Source: Limnohabitans sp. Bal53 (lineage in GTDB: Bacteria; Pseudomonadota; Gammaproteobacteria; Burkholderiales; Burkholderiaceae_C). Taken from it: a DNA stretch of 41,828 nucleotides. The notes beneath the pieces were generated by a model. It saw only the letters and a list, made by a program, of their open reading frames with translations. It made no database searches and was not told the origin of the DNA. The DNA is taken from assembly GCF_003063355.1 (NCBI RefSeq), contig NZ_NESH01000010.1, positions 1 through 41,828 on the forward strand. The letters are read 5' to 3'. The position numbers and the translations under genes were made by a program. Shown here in pieces: positions 1-7,591 of this stretch (its first letter is position 1; each line of letters opens with the position of its first letter).

Positions 1-4
1 TCAT
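1..4 (-). CDS. 5' end of a leftward gene running off the window
   Basis: Only the start codon is visible: reading leftward there is an ATG at 4-2, preceded by an AGGAG Shine-Dalgarno sequence about ten bases upstream (within 11-20). The product cannot be told from one codon. The gene is divergent from the sucrose-type TonB receptor and shares its control region, which contains a LacI-like operator at 38-53. In comparable sucrose loci (the sux locus of Xanthomonas) the neighbour is a LacI-family repressor, so a regulator or a sugar kinase is a reasonable guess, but it is only a guess. Confidence 0.45.
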
Positions 5-37
5 TGTTTTTAATCTCCTCTTGTTGAGTTGCGATCT

Positions 38-53
38 ATGCAATCGTTTGCAT
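38..53. promoter_or_regulatory. LacI-type operator-like palindrome
   Basis: The sequence ATGCAATCGTTTGCAT has inverted arms ATGCAA/TTGCAT around TCGT and matches 13 of 16 positions of the perfect operator core at 5864-5879. It lies about 35 bases upstream of the leftward gene at the window edge, so it could repress that gene. If that gene is the LacI-type regulator, this would be autoregulation (inference). Confidence 0.55.
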
Positions 54-78
54 GATACCCGTATTCCCATTTCACAAT

Positions 79-151
79 ACTAGGGAAAACACTAGCGATA
101 TGAAAACACGGCAACTTTCAAACATGTTGCTGATCATACACACTAGGGAAA
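79..151 (+). repeat. Paired direct repeats ACTAGGGAAA
   Basis: Identical decamers ACTAGGGAAA occur at 79-88 and 142-151. They are 63 bases apart, close to six helical turns, so they would face the same side of the DNA. Each is followed by a partial inverted copy (ACTAG at 91-95; TCCTA at 153-157). Spaced repeats like this often bind an activator or a looping regulator, but the binding protein is not identifiable here. Confidence 0.4.
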
Positions 152-230
152 GTCCTATATTTCGGTAATTTCTCGAGTAGAAGGACCCTCCACCAAGACA
201 GTCAAACTCGCCAAGATCAAAAAACTTTAT

Positions 231-246
231 TTGCAATCGTTTTCAA
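231..246. promoter_or_regulatory. LacI-type operator-like sequence before the TonB receptor
   Basis: TTGCAATCGTTTTCAA agrees with the perfect palindrome at 5864-5879 at 14 of 16 positions. It lies about 120 bases before the receptor start. A further TTTGCAA half-site follows at 250-256. The shared core with the symporter promoter implies co-regulation of receptor and symporter by one LacI-family protein. Confidence 0.6.
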
Positions 247-332
247 AGATTTGCAAAATAGAAGCTATCCAAAGTGCGATCACCCCCTGTGACGCTTATG
301 GATCATCATCTGCAACAATCGATTCACGGTTT

Positions 333-348
333 TTGCAATCGTTTCAAT
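333..348. promoter_or_regulatory. Second LacI-type operator-like sequence, next to the receptor start
   Basis: TTGCAATCGTTTCAAT matches the operator core at 12 of 16 positions, with the left arm and centre perfect and the right arm one base short. It ends only 17 bases before the ATG at 366, where a bound repressor would block transcription or initiation. Confidence 0.45.
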
Positions 349-365
349 GTTTTGGAGACCCTTGT

Positions 366-2651
366 ATGAAGAAGCAAAAATTCGCCACTCCGACCAAAGT
401 GGCAACCGCAGCTGCCTTGGCAGTATTCCAACTGAGTTTCGCCCAAGCTCAGAACAACAATGACACGCTCAAATTGGACGAAGTTGTTGTCACAGGCACC
501 GCCACCGGCGCCAGCAAAATGAAGCAGTCAAGCTCCATCTCCACCGTCGCTTCTGAGCAGATCTTGCAAGGCCAACCTACCAACGCCTCGGACATCCTCC
601 GCTCAATTCCCGGCATCCGCGCGGAATCCAGTGGCGGTGGTGGTAACGCCAACGTCACCGTACGTGGTTTACCCATCTCGGCTGGCGGCTCCCGCTATGT
701 TCAATTCCAAGAAGATGGCTTGCCCGTCATGCTGTTTGGCGATGTGGCTTTTTCCACTCCAGACATGTTCCTCCGCGCCGACAACTCCGTTGAAAGCCTT
801 GAAGTGGTTCGTGGCGGCTCCGCTTCGACCTTGGCGACCAACGCGCCCGGCGGCATTATCAACTTCATCAGCAAAACCGGTGATGAGCCTGGAGGAAGCA
901 TTGGCATCACAACGGGCTTGAATTACAACGAAAAGCGTCTTGACTTCGACTACAGCGGCAAGCTCAGCGACAAAACACGTTTCTTTGTGGGTGGCTACAC
1001 CCACAATGGTGAAGGTCCTCGCAATGCCACTGGCAACAGCAAACAAGGCGGTCAAATCAAGGCCAACATCACCCAAGAATTGGACAACGGCTTTGTTCGT
1101 TTGAATTTCAAATCTTTGGATGACCAGAGCCCACTGTACATGCCGGTACCAGTTCGGATCAGCAATGGCAAAGTCAGCGAATTGCCAGGCATCGATCCCC
1201 GTGTTGCTAGCATGTATTCACCTTACTGGGTGAAGGATCGCACCCTGACAAAAGACAACACCTTCACCAACACCGATGTGAACGATGGTCTACGTGTCAA
1301 ACAAAACTCCTTCGGTGTTGAAGCCGAATTGAAATTGGCCAACGGCTGGAAAATGAGCGAAAAGTTCCGGCACGCCAGCATGAGTGGACGTTTCATTGGC
1401 TTGTTCCCTGCTGACGATGTCGCCCCAGCCGCTGCAGGCACCACTTACGCCACAGGTCCCAACGCCGGCCAAAGCTACTCTGGCAATGCCTTCACCAACA
1501 CCGTGTTCAACACCTCCATGGATGACATGGGCAGCACGACCAACGACATCAAGTTGAGCAAATCTTTCGCTCAAGCCGATGGCGCCAAAATCAACACGAC
1601 ATTTGGCTTATTCCTGAATGTTCAAAAAGTCGGGTTGACTTGGAACTTCAACCAATACTTGATGCAAGCCACTGACAAAAACCCAGCTTTGCTGGCCAAT
1701 AGCAACACCAACAGCTACGGTGCCACGGCCTTGGGCTCTGCTGTGTGGGGTGGTTGCTGCACCCGTGCGATCGACGCCACATACAACACCACATCCCCAT
1801 ACGCCGTTCTGGGTTGGGAAAAAGGTCCATGGGCGCTGGACGGCAGTATCCGACAGGACAGTCAAGTGGCCACTGGTTCCTATAACCAAGCTGTTGACAA
1901 CGAGTTCCTTCCAGGCAACGCCAAAACGATCAACTATAAAAAGAACAACACGTCTTACTCCTTTGGAGCCAACTACCAGCTGAACAAGGACATGGCTGTG
2001 TTTGCACGCGTCAGTGAAGGCGCCGCATTCAATGCTGATCGCATCATGTTTGGTTCAGCCGCTGTGCCCATGGCCGGTGGTGCTGGCGTTGTTCCGATCA
2101 ACACCGTTCAGCAGTACGAAGGCGGTGTCAAAATGCGTCAAGGCAAATTGAGCACCTTCATCACCCTGTTCAAGGCCAAGACCGACGAAAGCAACTTCGA
2201 CGCGACAACCCAAAAGAGCACAGCCAACAAGTACGATGCCTCCGGTATCGAACTCGAAGCCGGTTACAAGATGGGATCGTTCCGCATCAATGGCGGCGTC
2301 ACTGTCACCGATGCCAAAATTGTCAGCAGCGGCCTGACCCCCAACCGTCAGGCCAAAGTGGTGTACCAGTTGAGTCCCACTTACTCGTCTGGCGCAGTCA
2401 CTGTGGGCGCGGCCATCGTGGGCTCCTCCAGCGCCAAGGACGCACAAGGCACACCTTTTGAAGCCACTTTGCCTGCTTACACGGTCGTCAACGCTTTTGC
2501 CAATTACGCTATCAGCAAGGATTTGATCGCTTCTTTGGGTGTTTACAACCTGACCAACACGCTGGGCTACACCGAGATCAATGATGGTCGCATGGCCGCA
2601 CGTTCCATCAACGGTCGTTCAGCCAAAGTAGGTTTGAAGTACCAGTTCTGA
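366..2651 (+). CDS. TonB-dependent outer-membrane receptor, probably for sucrose
   Basis: This 761-residue outer-membrane receptor is predicted to import a substrate across the outer membrane using TonB energy. The start at 366 is chosen because it begins a clear Sec signal peptide (MKKQKFATPTK..., cleavage after FAQAQ) and has a GGAG ribosome site about eight bases upstream. A plug domain follows (LKLDEVVVTGTATG near residues 37-50, then ILRSIPGIRAES and VESLEVVRGG). The remainder is a beta-barrel ending in an aromatic residue (GLKYQF). The sucrose assignment comes from context only: a sucrose phosphorylase and a sugar symporter lie directly downstream on the other strand, with matching LacI-like operators, as in the Xanthomonas SuxA locus. 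A rho-independent terminator follows the stop. Confidence 0.88.
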   Translation: MKKQKFATPTKVATAAALAVFQLSFAQAQNNNDTLKLDEVVVTGTATGASKMKQSSSISTVASEQILQGQPTNASDILRSIPGIRAESSGGGGNANVTVRGLPISAGGSRYVQFQEDGLPVMLFGDVAFSTPDMFLRADNSVESLEVVRGGSASTLATNAPGGIINFISKTGDEPGGSIGITTGLNYNEKRLDFDYSGKLSDKTRFFVGGYTHNGEGPRNATGNSKQGGQIKANITQELDNGFVRLNFKSLDDQSPLYMPVPVRISNGKVSELPGIDPRVASMYSPYWVKDRTLTKDNTFTNTDVNDGLRVKQNSFGVEAELKLANGWKMSEKFRHASMSGRFIGLFPADDVAPAAAGTTYATGPNAGQSYSGNAFTNTVFNTSMDDMGSTTNDIKLSKSFAQADGAKINTTFGLFLNVQKVGLTWNFNQYLMQATDKNPALLANSNTNSYGATALGSAVWGGCCTRAIDATYNTTSPYAVLGWEKGPWALDGSIRQDSQVATGSYNQAVDNEFLPGNAKTINYKKNNTSYSFGANYQLNKDMAVFARVSEGAAFNADRIMFGSAAVPMAGGAGVVPINTVQQYEGGVKMRQGKLSTFITLFKAKTDESNFDATTQKSTANKYDASGIELEAGYKMGSFRINGGVTVTDAKIVSSGLTPNRQAKVVYQLSPTYSSGAVTVGAAIVGSSSAKDAQGTPFEATLPAYTVVNAFANYAISKDLIASLGVYNLTNTLGYTEINDGRMAARSINGRSAKVGLKYQF

Positions 2652-2684
2652 TACCACTTCAATTTCAGCAAGGTTTAACAATTC

Positions 2685-2713
2685 AAAGACCACCTTCGGG
2701 TGGTCTTTTTTTT
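2685..2713 (+). terminator. Rho-independent terminator of the TonB receptor
   Basis: A perfect ten-base-pair stem (AAAGACCACC / GGTGGTCTTT) closes a stable TTCG tetraloop and runs into a T tract ending at 2713. It lies 34 bases after the receptor stop. Confidence 0.93.
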
Positions 2714-2889
2714 GAGGGGTCAATTTGCTGAGTGAAAAATTTGCAACAGAACCTCTCTGCTTTGAGCCATGGCTGATCCAGTCGAACAGATCAAATCCAC
2801 AAACTCTTTCATCGGCTCCATTTCAAGATGCACTGTGAGTCATTGCACACCTCGTCAAACCTTGCTCCTGATCGAAGTTCAGTGCGCCG

Positions 2890-2915
2890 AAAAAAAACCA
2901 GTCATGCTTGACTGG
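2890..2915 (-). terminator. Rho-independent terminator of the sucrose operon
   Basis: Read leftward, a seven-base-pair stem (CCAGTCA / TGACTGG) with a four-base loop is followed by a run of eight T residues. It lies just beyond the sucrose phosphorylase stop at 2941. With the rightward terminator at 2685-2713 it insulates the two convergent units. Confidence 0.9.
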
Positions 2916-2940
2916 CTTTCGAAATGCTTGAATGCCCGGA

Positions 2941-4419
2941 TCACTTCAGCTCAAACAGCCACTCCGGTCCACCATCCTCTGCGCTAGCGATGATTCGACC
3001 TGACTTGTCCAACAAATCGACCTCGAGTCGGGCATAGGCCGTCTGATGACGCCAGCTGAGGGTCAACAAATGGGTTGCAGGCGCGGCACTTTCAAAAGTT
3101 CCAGCAAAGGCCAGGTGGGCATTGCGAAACCGCATCAAATCGATCAATCGCTGAACAACGGGCTTGTTCAGATCGCCCAACACCTCTTCGCGCGAATAGT
3201 AATGACGGTTGATGTCGCGACCCACTTGGGTTTTCGCCAACAACTCCATGTCATTTTCACCCGCGAGCAAGCCCACGTAATAAACCTGTGGAATGCCCGG
3301 CACAAAGAATTGAATCGCACGCGCTACCAGGTAGGCTGCCTCGTTGCGACCCAGTGCATCAAAGAAGGTGCAGTTGACTTGGTACAAATCCAGATTGGAG
3401 GCGGCAGCACCTGTGGCTTGACGGCTTTGGCCTTGTGAGTTGTGGTGCATGCGCTCCACCAACTCATCGAGTTCTTCCGGAGGCACCAAGCCGGGGTTGT
3501 TCACACGGTCCGCTGCATCTGCACCAATGTCGATGATACCGATGCCGTCATGCGTATCCAGCACTGTCACGGCATTGTTGGGCCGCTGAGCAAGCCAATT
3601 CATCAATGGACCACTGCGGCCAAACTCCAATGCGTGCAAAACAAGGGGAGGCAGAGCGAAGTCATAGACCCAATCCACCTGTTTGGCGATTTCCATCTGG
3701 CGTTTATAGTACGAGTGGATTTCCACCAGCACCTCAAGGCCCAGCTCTCGGCCACGCTGCGCGAAGGCTTTGATGAAATCAAAGGTTTCGGGCATCATGA
3801 AGCAGTTGGTGCCCGCTTTCTTGATGGCATAACCCACCGCATCCAAGCGAACCATGGTGACGCCGCTTTGCGAGAGTTTTTGCAAGATCGATTCCAGATA
3901 GGCCTGTCCTACTGGCGTTTGAACATCAATATCAATTTGCTGAGGTGTAAAAGTCGTCCAGAGCAAACGCCGCTCGCCGTTGGCCAGTGTCGTCACCGTA
4001 AAGGGCATGCCAGGGCGTGGACGGTACACCGCCAACAAATCCTTTTCCGTTGCACCATCCGGGAAAACCGCATCCATCGTCAAAAACAATCCGTCGTATT
4101 CCGAGGCGCTGCCCTTTTGCGAGTAGTCCAGAAACTGAGGAGATGCTGAAGACATGTGGTTGACGATCACATCGGCCATCACCGCGATGTTGTTTGACAG
4201 TTTTCTCACGTCATTCCAATCCCCCAGCCTGTCGTCCACACGCGTATGGTCAATGGGATCAAAACCAGCATCTGCGCCGTCTATTTTGTAAAAAAAGGGC
4301 AGCAAATGCACACCGCCAAATGCCCCATTTAATGGCCCGGCCAACAACTCTTGTAGTTCAGTCAATGTCTGGCCGCCAAAACGGTCCACATAGGTGATCA
4401 ATTGGACTTCATTGCGCAT
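2941..4419 (-). CDS. Sucrose phosphorylase (GH13 subfamily 18)
   Basis: This 492-residue cytoplasmic enzyme is predicted to convert sucrose and phosphate to glucose 1-phosphate and fructose with retention, saving one ATP per sucrose. It resembles the Bifidobacterium adolescentis enzyme nearly end to end: QLITYVDRFGG at the start, DGADAGFDPIDHT near 47-58, then ATGAAASNLDLYQVN and PGIPQVYYVG. The triad is Asp193 (VRLDAVGY, nucleophile), Glu233 (VEIHSYYK, acid/base) and Asp291 (LDTHDGIG). These sit one residue from Asp192, Glu232 and Asp290 of the Bifidobacterium enzyme. No signal peptide is present, as expected. It follows the symporter gene by 46 bases in one operon and ends before a terminator. 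Related specificities such as sucrose 6'-phosphate phosphorylase (same subfamily) cannot be excluded fully. Confidence 0.93.
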   Translation of the reverse strand: MRNEVQLITYVDRFGGQTLTELQELLAGPLNGAFGGVHLLPFFYKIDGADAGFDPIDHTRVDDRLGDWNDVRKLSNNIAVMADVIVNHMSSASPQFLDYSQKGSASEYDGLFLTMDAVFPDGATEKDLLAVYRPRPGMPFTVTTLANGERRLLWTTFTPQQIDIDVQTPVGQAYLESILQKLSQSGVTMVRLDAVGYAIKKAGTNCFMMPETFDFIKAFAQRGRELGLEVLVEIHSYYKRQMEIAKQVDWVYDFALPPLVLHALEFGRSGPLMNWLAQRPNNAVTVLDTHDGIGIIDIGADAADRVNNPGLVPPEELDELVERMHHNSQGQSRQATGAAASNLDLYQVNCTFFDALGRNEAAYLVARAIQFFVPGIPQVYYVGLLAGENDMELLAKTQVGRDINRHYYSREEVLGDLNKPVVQRLIDLMRFRNAHLAFAGTFESAAPATHLLTLSWRHQTAYARLEVDLLDKSGRIIASAEDGGPEWLFELK

Positions 4420-4465
4420 GGTTTTTGTTTTCTACTTCTGGATTCAACGGAAACTTGTTTGACTT

Positions 4466-5800
4466 TTAGGCAGGCTTGGATGTATCGGACTCAGGCACCT
4501 TGACTCGCAATGTCGCCAAAGCTGCCAAGATCAGCAAGCAACCTGCCAGGATGAGAACATTTCGGGGATCCCCGCCCAACAAGGAGCGGTAAATCAGAGG
4601 CAATGTCAGACCCTGAATTAACATGGGAATCACAATGAACATGTTGAAGATGCCCATGTAGACGCCCGTTCGTTCAGCTGGAATGCTGCGGGCTAACATG
4701 ACATAGGGGTTGCCCATGATGCTGGCCCATCCAAGGCCAATACCGATCATGGGAATGAACAGCAAAGCTTGGCTCTTAATTTGTGGAATGGCCATCATCC
4801 CCAGACCCGCCGCCACCAAGCACAGTGCGTGCATCTTCCCGGCGCCCCATTTGCGTGTGAATGGCACCATGGCCAGCGCCGCCACAAATGCCACTGCGTT
4901 GTAGAAGCCGCCAATTTGTCCATTGACCAATACTGCGTCCCTGAAACCCGTGCTGGTGGGGTCGGAGGTGTCGAACAAGTTCCTCGCAATGGCGTAGGTG
5001 ACATATTGCCAGTAGCACATCATGGCGTACCACTGAAACAATTTCATCCAGACCAACTGACGCATGGCTTGGGGCATTTCTTTGAGGGCATCTACGATTT
5101 CGCGCAGCGTACTGAGCCAGCCTTGTTTTTTGGCCTTCATGGCCGCCATCGCTTCTTGCGAAACAGGCAATTCAGGAACTTTCCAGATGGACCATGCCAT
5201 CGTTGACGCAGACAACAAGGCCCCAATAATGAAAGCGACTTGGGTGATTTGAGGAATGTGATTTCCACCCACCGCGTCTTTGTTCATGCCCATCCAGACC
5301 ATGATGGACGGCGCCAAATAGGACAAGGTTTGCGCCAAGCCGGTGAATGCGCTTTGGGTCAAGTAACCCAAGGCATGTTGGTCCTTGGGCAGGCGATCAC
5401 TCACATACGCCCGATAGGGCTCCATGGTGATGTTGTTGGCCGCGTCCAAAATCCAAAGCAAACTGGCCGCCATCCACAGCGCCGAGCTGTAGGGCATGAC
5501 CAACAAACACAATGAGCACAGCATCGCCCCAATGAAAAAATAAGGCGTTCGTCGCCCCCAGCGTGAAGTGGTTCTGTCGCTCATGGCCCCCACAATGGGC
5601 TGAACCAATAAACCGGTGACAGGCCCCGCCAACGCCAGCAAGGGCAATGCCGCTTCATCTGCCCCCAAGTAGCTGTAGATCGGGCTCATATTGCTTTGCT
5701 GCAAACCAAAGCTGAACTGCAACCCCAGGAAACCAATGTTCATTTGGAGGATTTGCAAGATCGATAAGCGAGGGGGTGGGGCGCTCAAGGGTGTGGTCAT
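4466..5800 (-). CDS. MFS sugar:cation symporter, probably sucrose
   Basis: This roughly 444-residue inner-membrane protein has about twelve hydrophobic segments. It carries the loop motif SDRTTSRWGRRTPYFF typical of glycoside/sucrose symporters (SLC45/SUT-like), followed by DAANNITMEPYRAYVSD. It should bring sucrose from the periplasm into the cytoplasm with protons, feeding the phosphorylase encoded next in the operon. The ATG at 5800 is preferred because the protein then starts just ahead of the first membrane segment. A GTG at 5833 would add eleven residues and cannot be ruled out, since neither has a good ribosome site. Maltose is an alternative substrate in this family. Transcription is probably controlled by the perfect operator at 5859-5884. 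Confidence 0.85.
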   Translation of the reverse strand: MTTPLSAPPPRLSILQILQMNIGFLGLQFSFGLQQSNMSPIYSYLGADEAALPLLALAGPVTGLLVQPIVGAMSDRTTSRWGRRTPYFFIGAMLCSLCLLVMPYSSALWMAASLLWILDAANNITMEPYRAYVSDRLPKDQHALGYLTQSAFTGLAQTLSYLAPSIMVWMGMNKDAVGGNHIPQITQVAFIIGALLSASTMAWSIWKVPELPVSQEAMAAMKAKKQGWLSTLREIVDALKEMPQAMRQLVWMKLFQWYAMMCYWQYVTYAIARNLFDTSDPTSTGFRDAVLVNGQIGGFYNAVAFVAALAMVPFTRKWGAGKMHALCLVAAGLGMMAIPQIKSQALLFIPMIGIGLGWASIMGNPYVMLARSIPAERTGVYMGIFNMFIVIPMLIQGLTLPLIYRSLLGGDPRNVLILAGCLLILAALATLRVKVPESDTSKPA

Positions 5801-5850
5801 AGGACTTGAATCAATGGTGTGCAAAGGCAGCACAGGGAATTAATCATGTC

Positions 5851-5879
5851 AATTTACTCCCTATTGCAATCGATTGCAA
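5851..5879 (-). promoter_or_regulatory. Candidate promoter of the sucrose operon
   Basis: Read leftward, TTGCAA (5879-5874) and TAAATT (5856-5851) are separated by 17 bases, acceptable as -35 and -10 elements. The -35 element and most of the spacer lie inside the operator, so a bound repressor would exclude RNA polymerase. A TTGACA further downstream is an alternative -35 but lacks a good partner before the gene. Confidence 0.5.
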
Positions 5880-5884
5880 TAGGG
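5859..5884. promoter_or_regulatory. Perfect 26-base LacI-type operator
   Basis: The 26 bases form an uninterrupted perfect palindrome with centre CG at 5871-5872 and core TTGCAATCGATTGCAA. A CG-centred, even-length palindrome of this kind is characteristic of LacI-family operators. It lies between the symporter start and the TPR gene, 59 bases before the symporter ATG. Variants occur before the TonB receptor at 38, 231 and 333. Confidence 0.85.
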
Positions 5885-5995
5885 TTTAACCTGATAAATG
5901 CTCAGATGCTCATCAACGCCGTCTTGGCCTCAGCTGCTCTGCTGAACTTGACTGATTGTTCGGATGTTGGGGTTCGGGACCCAGGCCATGCGCAC

Positions 5996-7228
5996 TCAAC
6001 GGGCCAGAAGCCCCCATAAGCTGGCCAGTTCAACGGCCAACGCATCGCCTTGCACCGCTGCCAATTGCTGGCGAGCGGCATCCTTCTGGCCTGCTTTGAT
6101 CAAGCTGATCGCATGATGCAAGCGCAACTCTGGTTCGCGTCGTACACCCCCCACGGCCAAGGCTTTGGCATAAGCCACATTGGCGGCTGCCCAGTTCAGC
6201 TGCGAGGCATACACATTCCCCACCCCAGCCCATGCGGTACTGTCTTGGGCCGATTGTTCAAACTGCGCAAAGCTGCGCTCGTCTTCCTGCACCTTTTTTT
6301 GTGCCTCGGTGCGCAACTTGTTGTGGGCGGCAACTTCTGCACCCTGCCCCAAAATGCCCACGTCAAACCCTTTGGCCATCACACGCAGGGCCTCGGCTGG
6401 CAGTCCAGCCTTCAGCGCCAACTGGGCCATCTCGGTGTAGTCGCCGGCCTCTTCCAGGTTGTCGGTTTGGTCTAACAATCGGTACAGGTCGAGCTCCAGG
6501 CGAGGATTCAGACTGACTTGCTGCGCCAAGCGCTGGATCACTTCGGCCCAATAAGCCTTGGATGGATAAGCCTCCAGAAGGCGCCGCAAGGTCGACTGAT
6601 AGCCCGCATTGTCTTTGAGCTGTCGCTGGCTCACGGCCAGCAAGCGCAATTCCTGCTCGGGCGTTTTGAGGCCAGCCGCAACATCGAGACGCACTTTTTC
6701 CTGCATCTCGTTCACGACCTGCTTGTGATCACCCATGACCGCCAGGGTCTGAATCATCACCAAACGGACAACCGGCTTTGGCCCGCCTTCCTTGAGGTAC
6801 TGACGAGCCGACTTGACCACCTTGGCGTGGTCTTTTTTCTGCTGTGCGGCAGAGATCAAGGATTCAAGCAGGGGCAAGCGATCCGCTGCAGTCACTTCAG
6901 GCGAACTCAGCAAGTGCTCCAAGGCCTCGATGGCCAGATTCCAGTTTTGGGCCTTAAGTGCAGCAACAGCTTGGGTGCGTAAAACCAGGGTTCGCTCTGC
7001 ACTCGTCAACTCAGCCACGGCCAAAGCTTCTCGGATTCGACTGAGCGCCTGTTCGGCTTGGTTGTTCTTGAGAGCCTCTTGGGCAGCCACTAAGGGCTGG
7101 TGCAACTCCGCTCTCAGAGCAATAGAACCCGATGTTTGAGCTTGCACTGCAGCCACGGTAAAAAGCAATCCTATCTGGAATGCCAGTTGGTTAACCCAAT
7201 TAGCTTTGTAAGATTTTTTTGATTGCAT
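5996..7228 (-). CDS. Exported TPR-repeat protein paired with a TonB receptor
   Basis: This 410-residue protein starts with a signal peptide (LAFQIGLLFTVAAVQAQ, cleaved near residue 31). It is then almost entirely helical, with repeats rich in A, L and Q that look like degenerate tetratricopeptide repeats, such as KNNQAEQALSRIREAL, ALKAQNWNLAIEALEHLL and LNWAAANVAYAKALAVGG. A clear AGGAG ribosome site nine bases before the ATG fixes the start. It is divergent from the second TonB receptor with 363 bases between them. TPR proteins of this kind recur beside TonB receptors and may serve as periplasmic scaffolds or substrate-handling partners. The exact role is unknown. Confidence 0.75.
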   Translation of the reverse strand: MQSKKSYKANWVNQLAFQIGLLFTVAAVQAQTSGSIALRAELHQPLVAAQEALKNNQAEQALSRIREALAVAELTSAERTLVLRTQAVAALKAQNWNLAIEALEHLLSSPEVTAADRLPLLESLISAAQQKKDHAKVVKSARQYLKEGGPKPVVRLVMIQTLAVMGDHKQVVNEMQEKVRLDVAAGLKTPEQELRLLAVSQRQLKDNAGYQSTLRRLLEAYPSKAYWAEVIQRLAQQVSLNPRLELDLYRLLDQTDNLEEAGDYTEMAQLALKAGLPAEALRVMAKGFDVGILGQGAEVAAHNKLRTEAQKKVQEDERSFAQFEQSAQDSTAWAGVGNVYASQLNWAAANVAYAKALAVGGVRREPELRLHHAISLIKAGQKDAARQQLAAVQGDALAVELASLWGLLAR

Positions 7229-7376
7229 GAGTGGTCTCCTAGACTTGAATTGTCGCTATAAATTTCCAATACCTCGCAGCAAAGCTAGATTTGGTACCCA
7301 ATATGAAACACAGAAAAAAGAATCGCACTCAGAGTTTACGCAAACTACAGCGCCGTACGACGCAAACCAAAAAGTC

Positions 7377-7391
7377 TGTAATTTTGATACA
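7377..7391. promoter_or_regulatory. HexR-like site, upstream copy
   Basis: TGTAATTTTGATACA matches the known HexR consensus TGTARTWWWAYTACA at 13 of 15 positions. It is the weaker of two such sites before the second TonB receptor. Confidence 0.4.
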
Positions 7392-7514
7392 AATCAAGAC
7401 GTGGAACATCAAAGAAGTGTGAAAAAACCACAAAAAATACCTCAAAAACCTTGATGGAACCCCAAAACGATTAAAAAAATGCGCGTCAAAGGGTTTTCAC
7501 CAGTATGGCCAACA

Positions 7515-7529
7515 TCTAGTTTTACTACA
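7515..7529. promoter_or_regulatory. HexR-like site before the second TonB receptor
   Basis: TCTAGTTTTACTACA matches the HexR consensus TGTARTWWWAYTACA at 14 of 15 positions, only the second base differing. Its position 62 bases before the ATG suggests overlap with the promoter or 5' leader. A HexR-type regulator is encoded at 39811-41703. Confidence 0.55.
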
Positions 7530-7591
7530 AAATTCAATTGTGCTTACCCATCCAAGGTATGTGCCCATTTTCAATTCTCCAAGGTTCAAAC

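Larger units (their letters stand above)
5..365. other. Divergent control region before the first TonB receptor
   Basis: This AT-rich 360-base stretch has no convincing gene. It carries a cluster of LacI-like operator sequences (38-53, 231-246, 333-348 and a weaker core around 313-328) and two copies of ACTAGGGAAA 63 bases apart. A reading frame extends upstream of the receptor start to 231, but it has no ribosome site there and runs through the operator sequences, so it is taken as non-coding leader. Confidence 0.6.
7229..7591. other. Divergent control region of TPR protein and second TonB receptor
   Basis: This AT-rich 363-base region contains no credible gene; the short frame through 7227-7454 has low-complexity composition and no ribosome site. 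Two HexR-like palindromes lie in it (7377-7391 and 7515-7529), the second 62 bases before the receptor ATG. An AAGG ribosome site at 7581-7584 precedes the receptor start. Confidence 0.6.

Noticed and set aside
231..365. Longer N terminus for the first TonB receptor
   Set aside because: It would place 45 non-signal residues before a good signal peptide and runs over operator-like sequences; the ATG at 366 has a ribosome site.
2769..2987. Possible 72-residue protein between the two terminators
   Set aside because: It runs through the leftward terminator and into the end of sucrose phosphorylase, has no ribosome site and no recognisable features.
7227..7454. Possible 75-residue protein in the divergent spacer
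   Set aside because: It overlaps the TPR gene start, has low-complexity content (Lys, Gln, Pro) and covers a HexR-like site; best read as control DNA.
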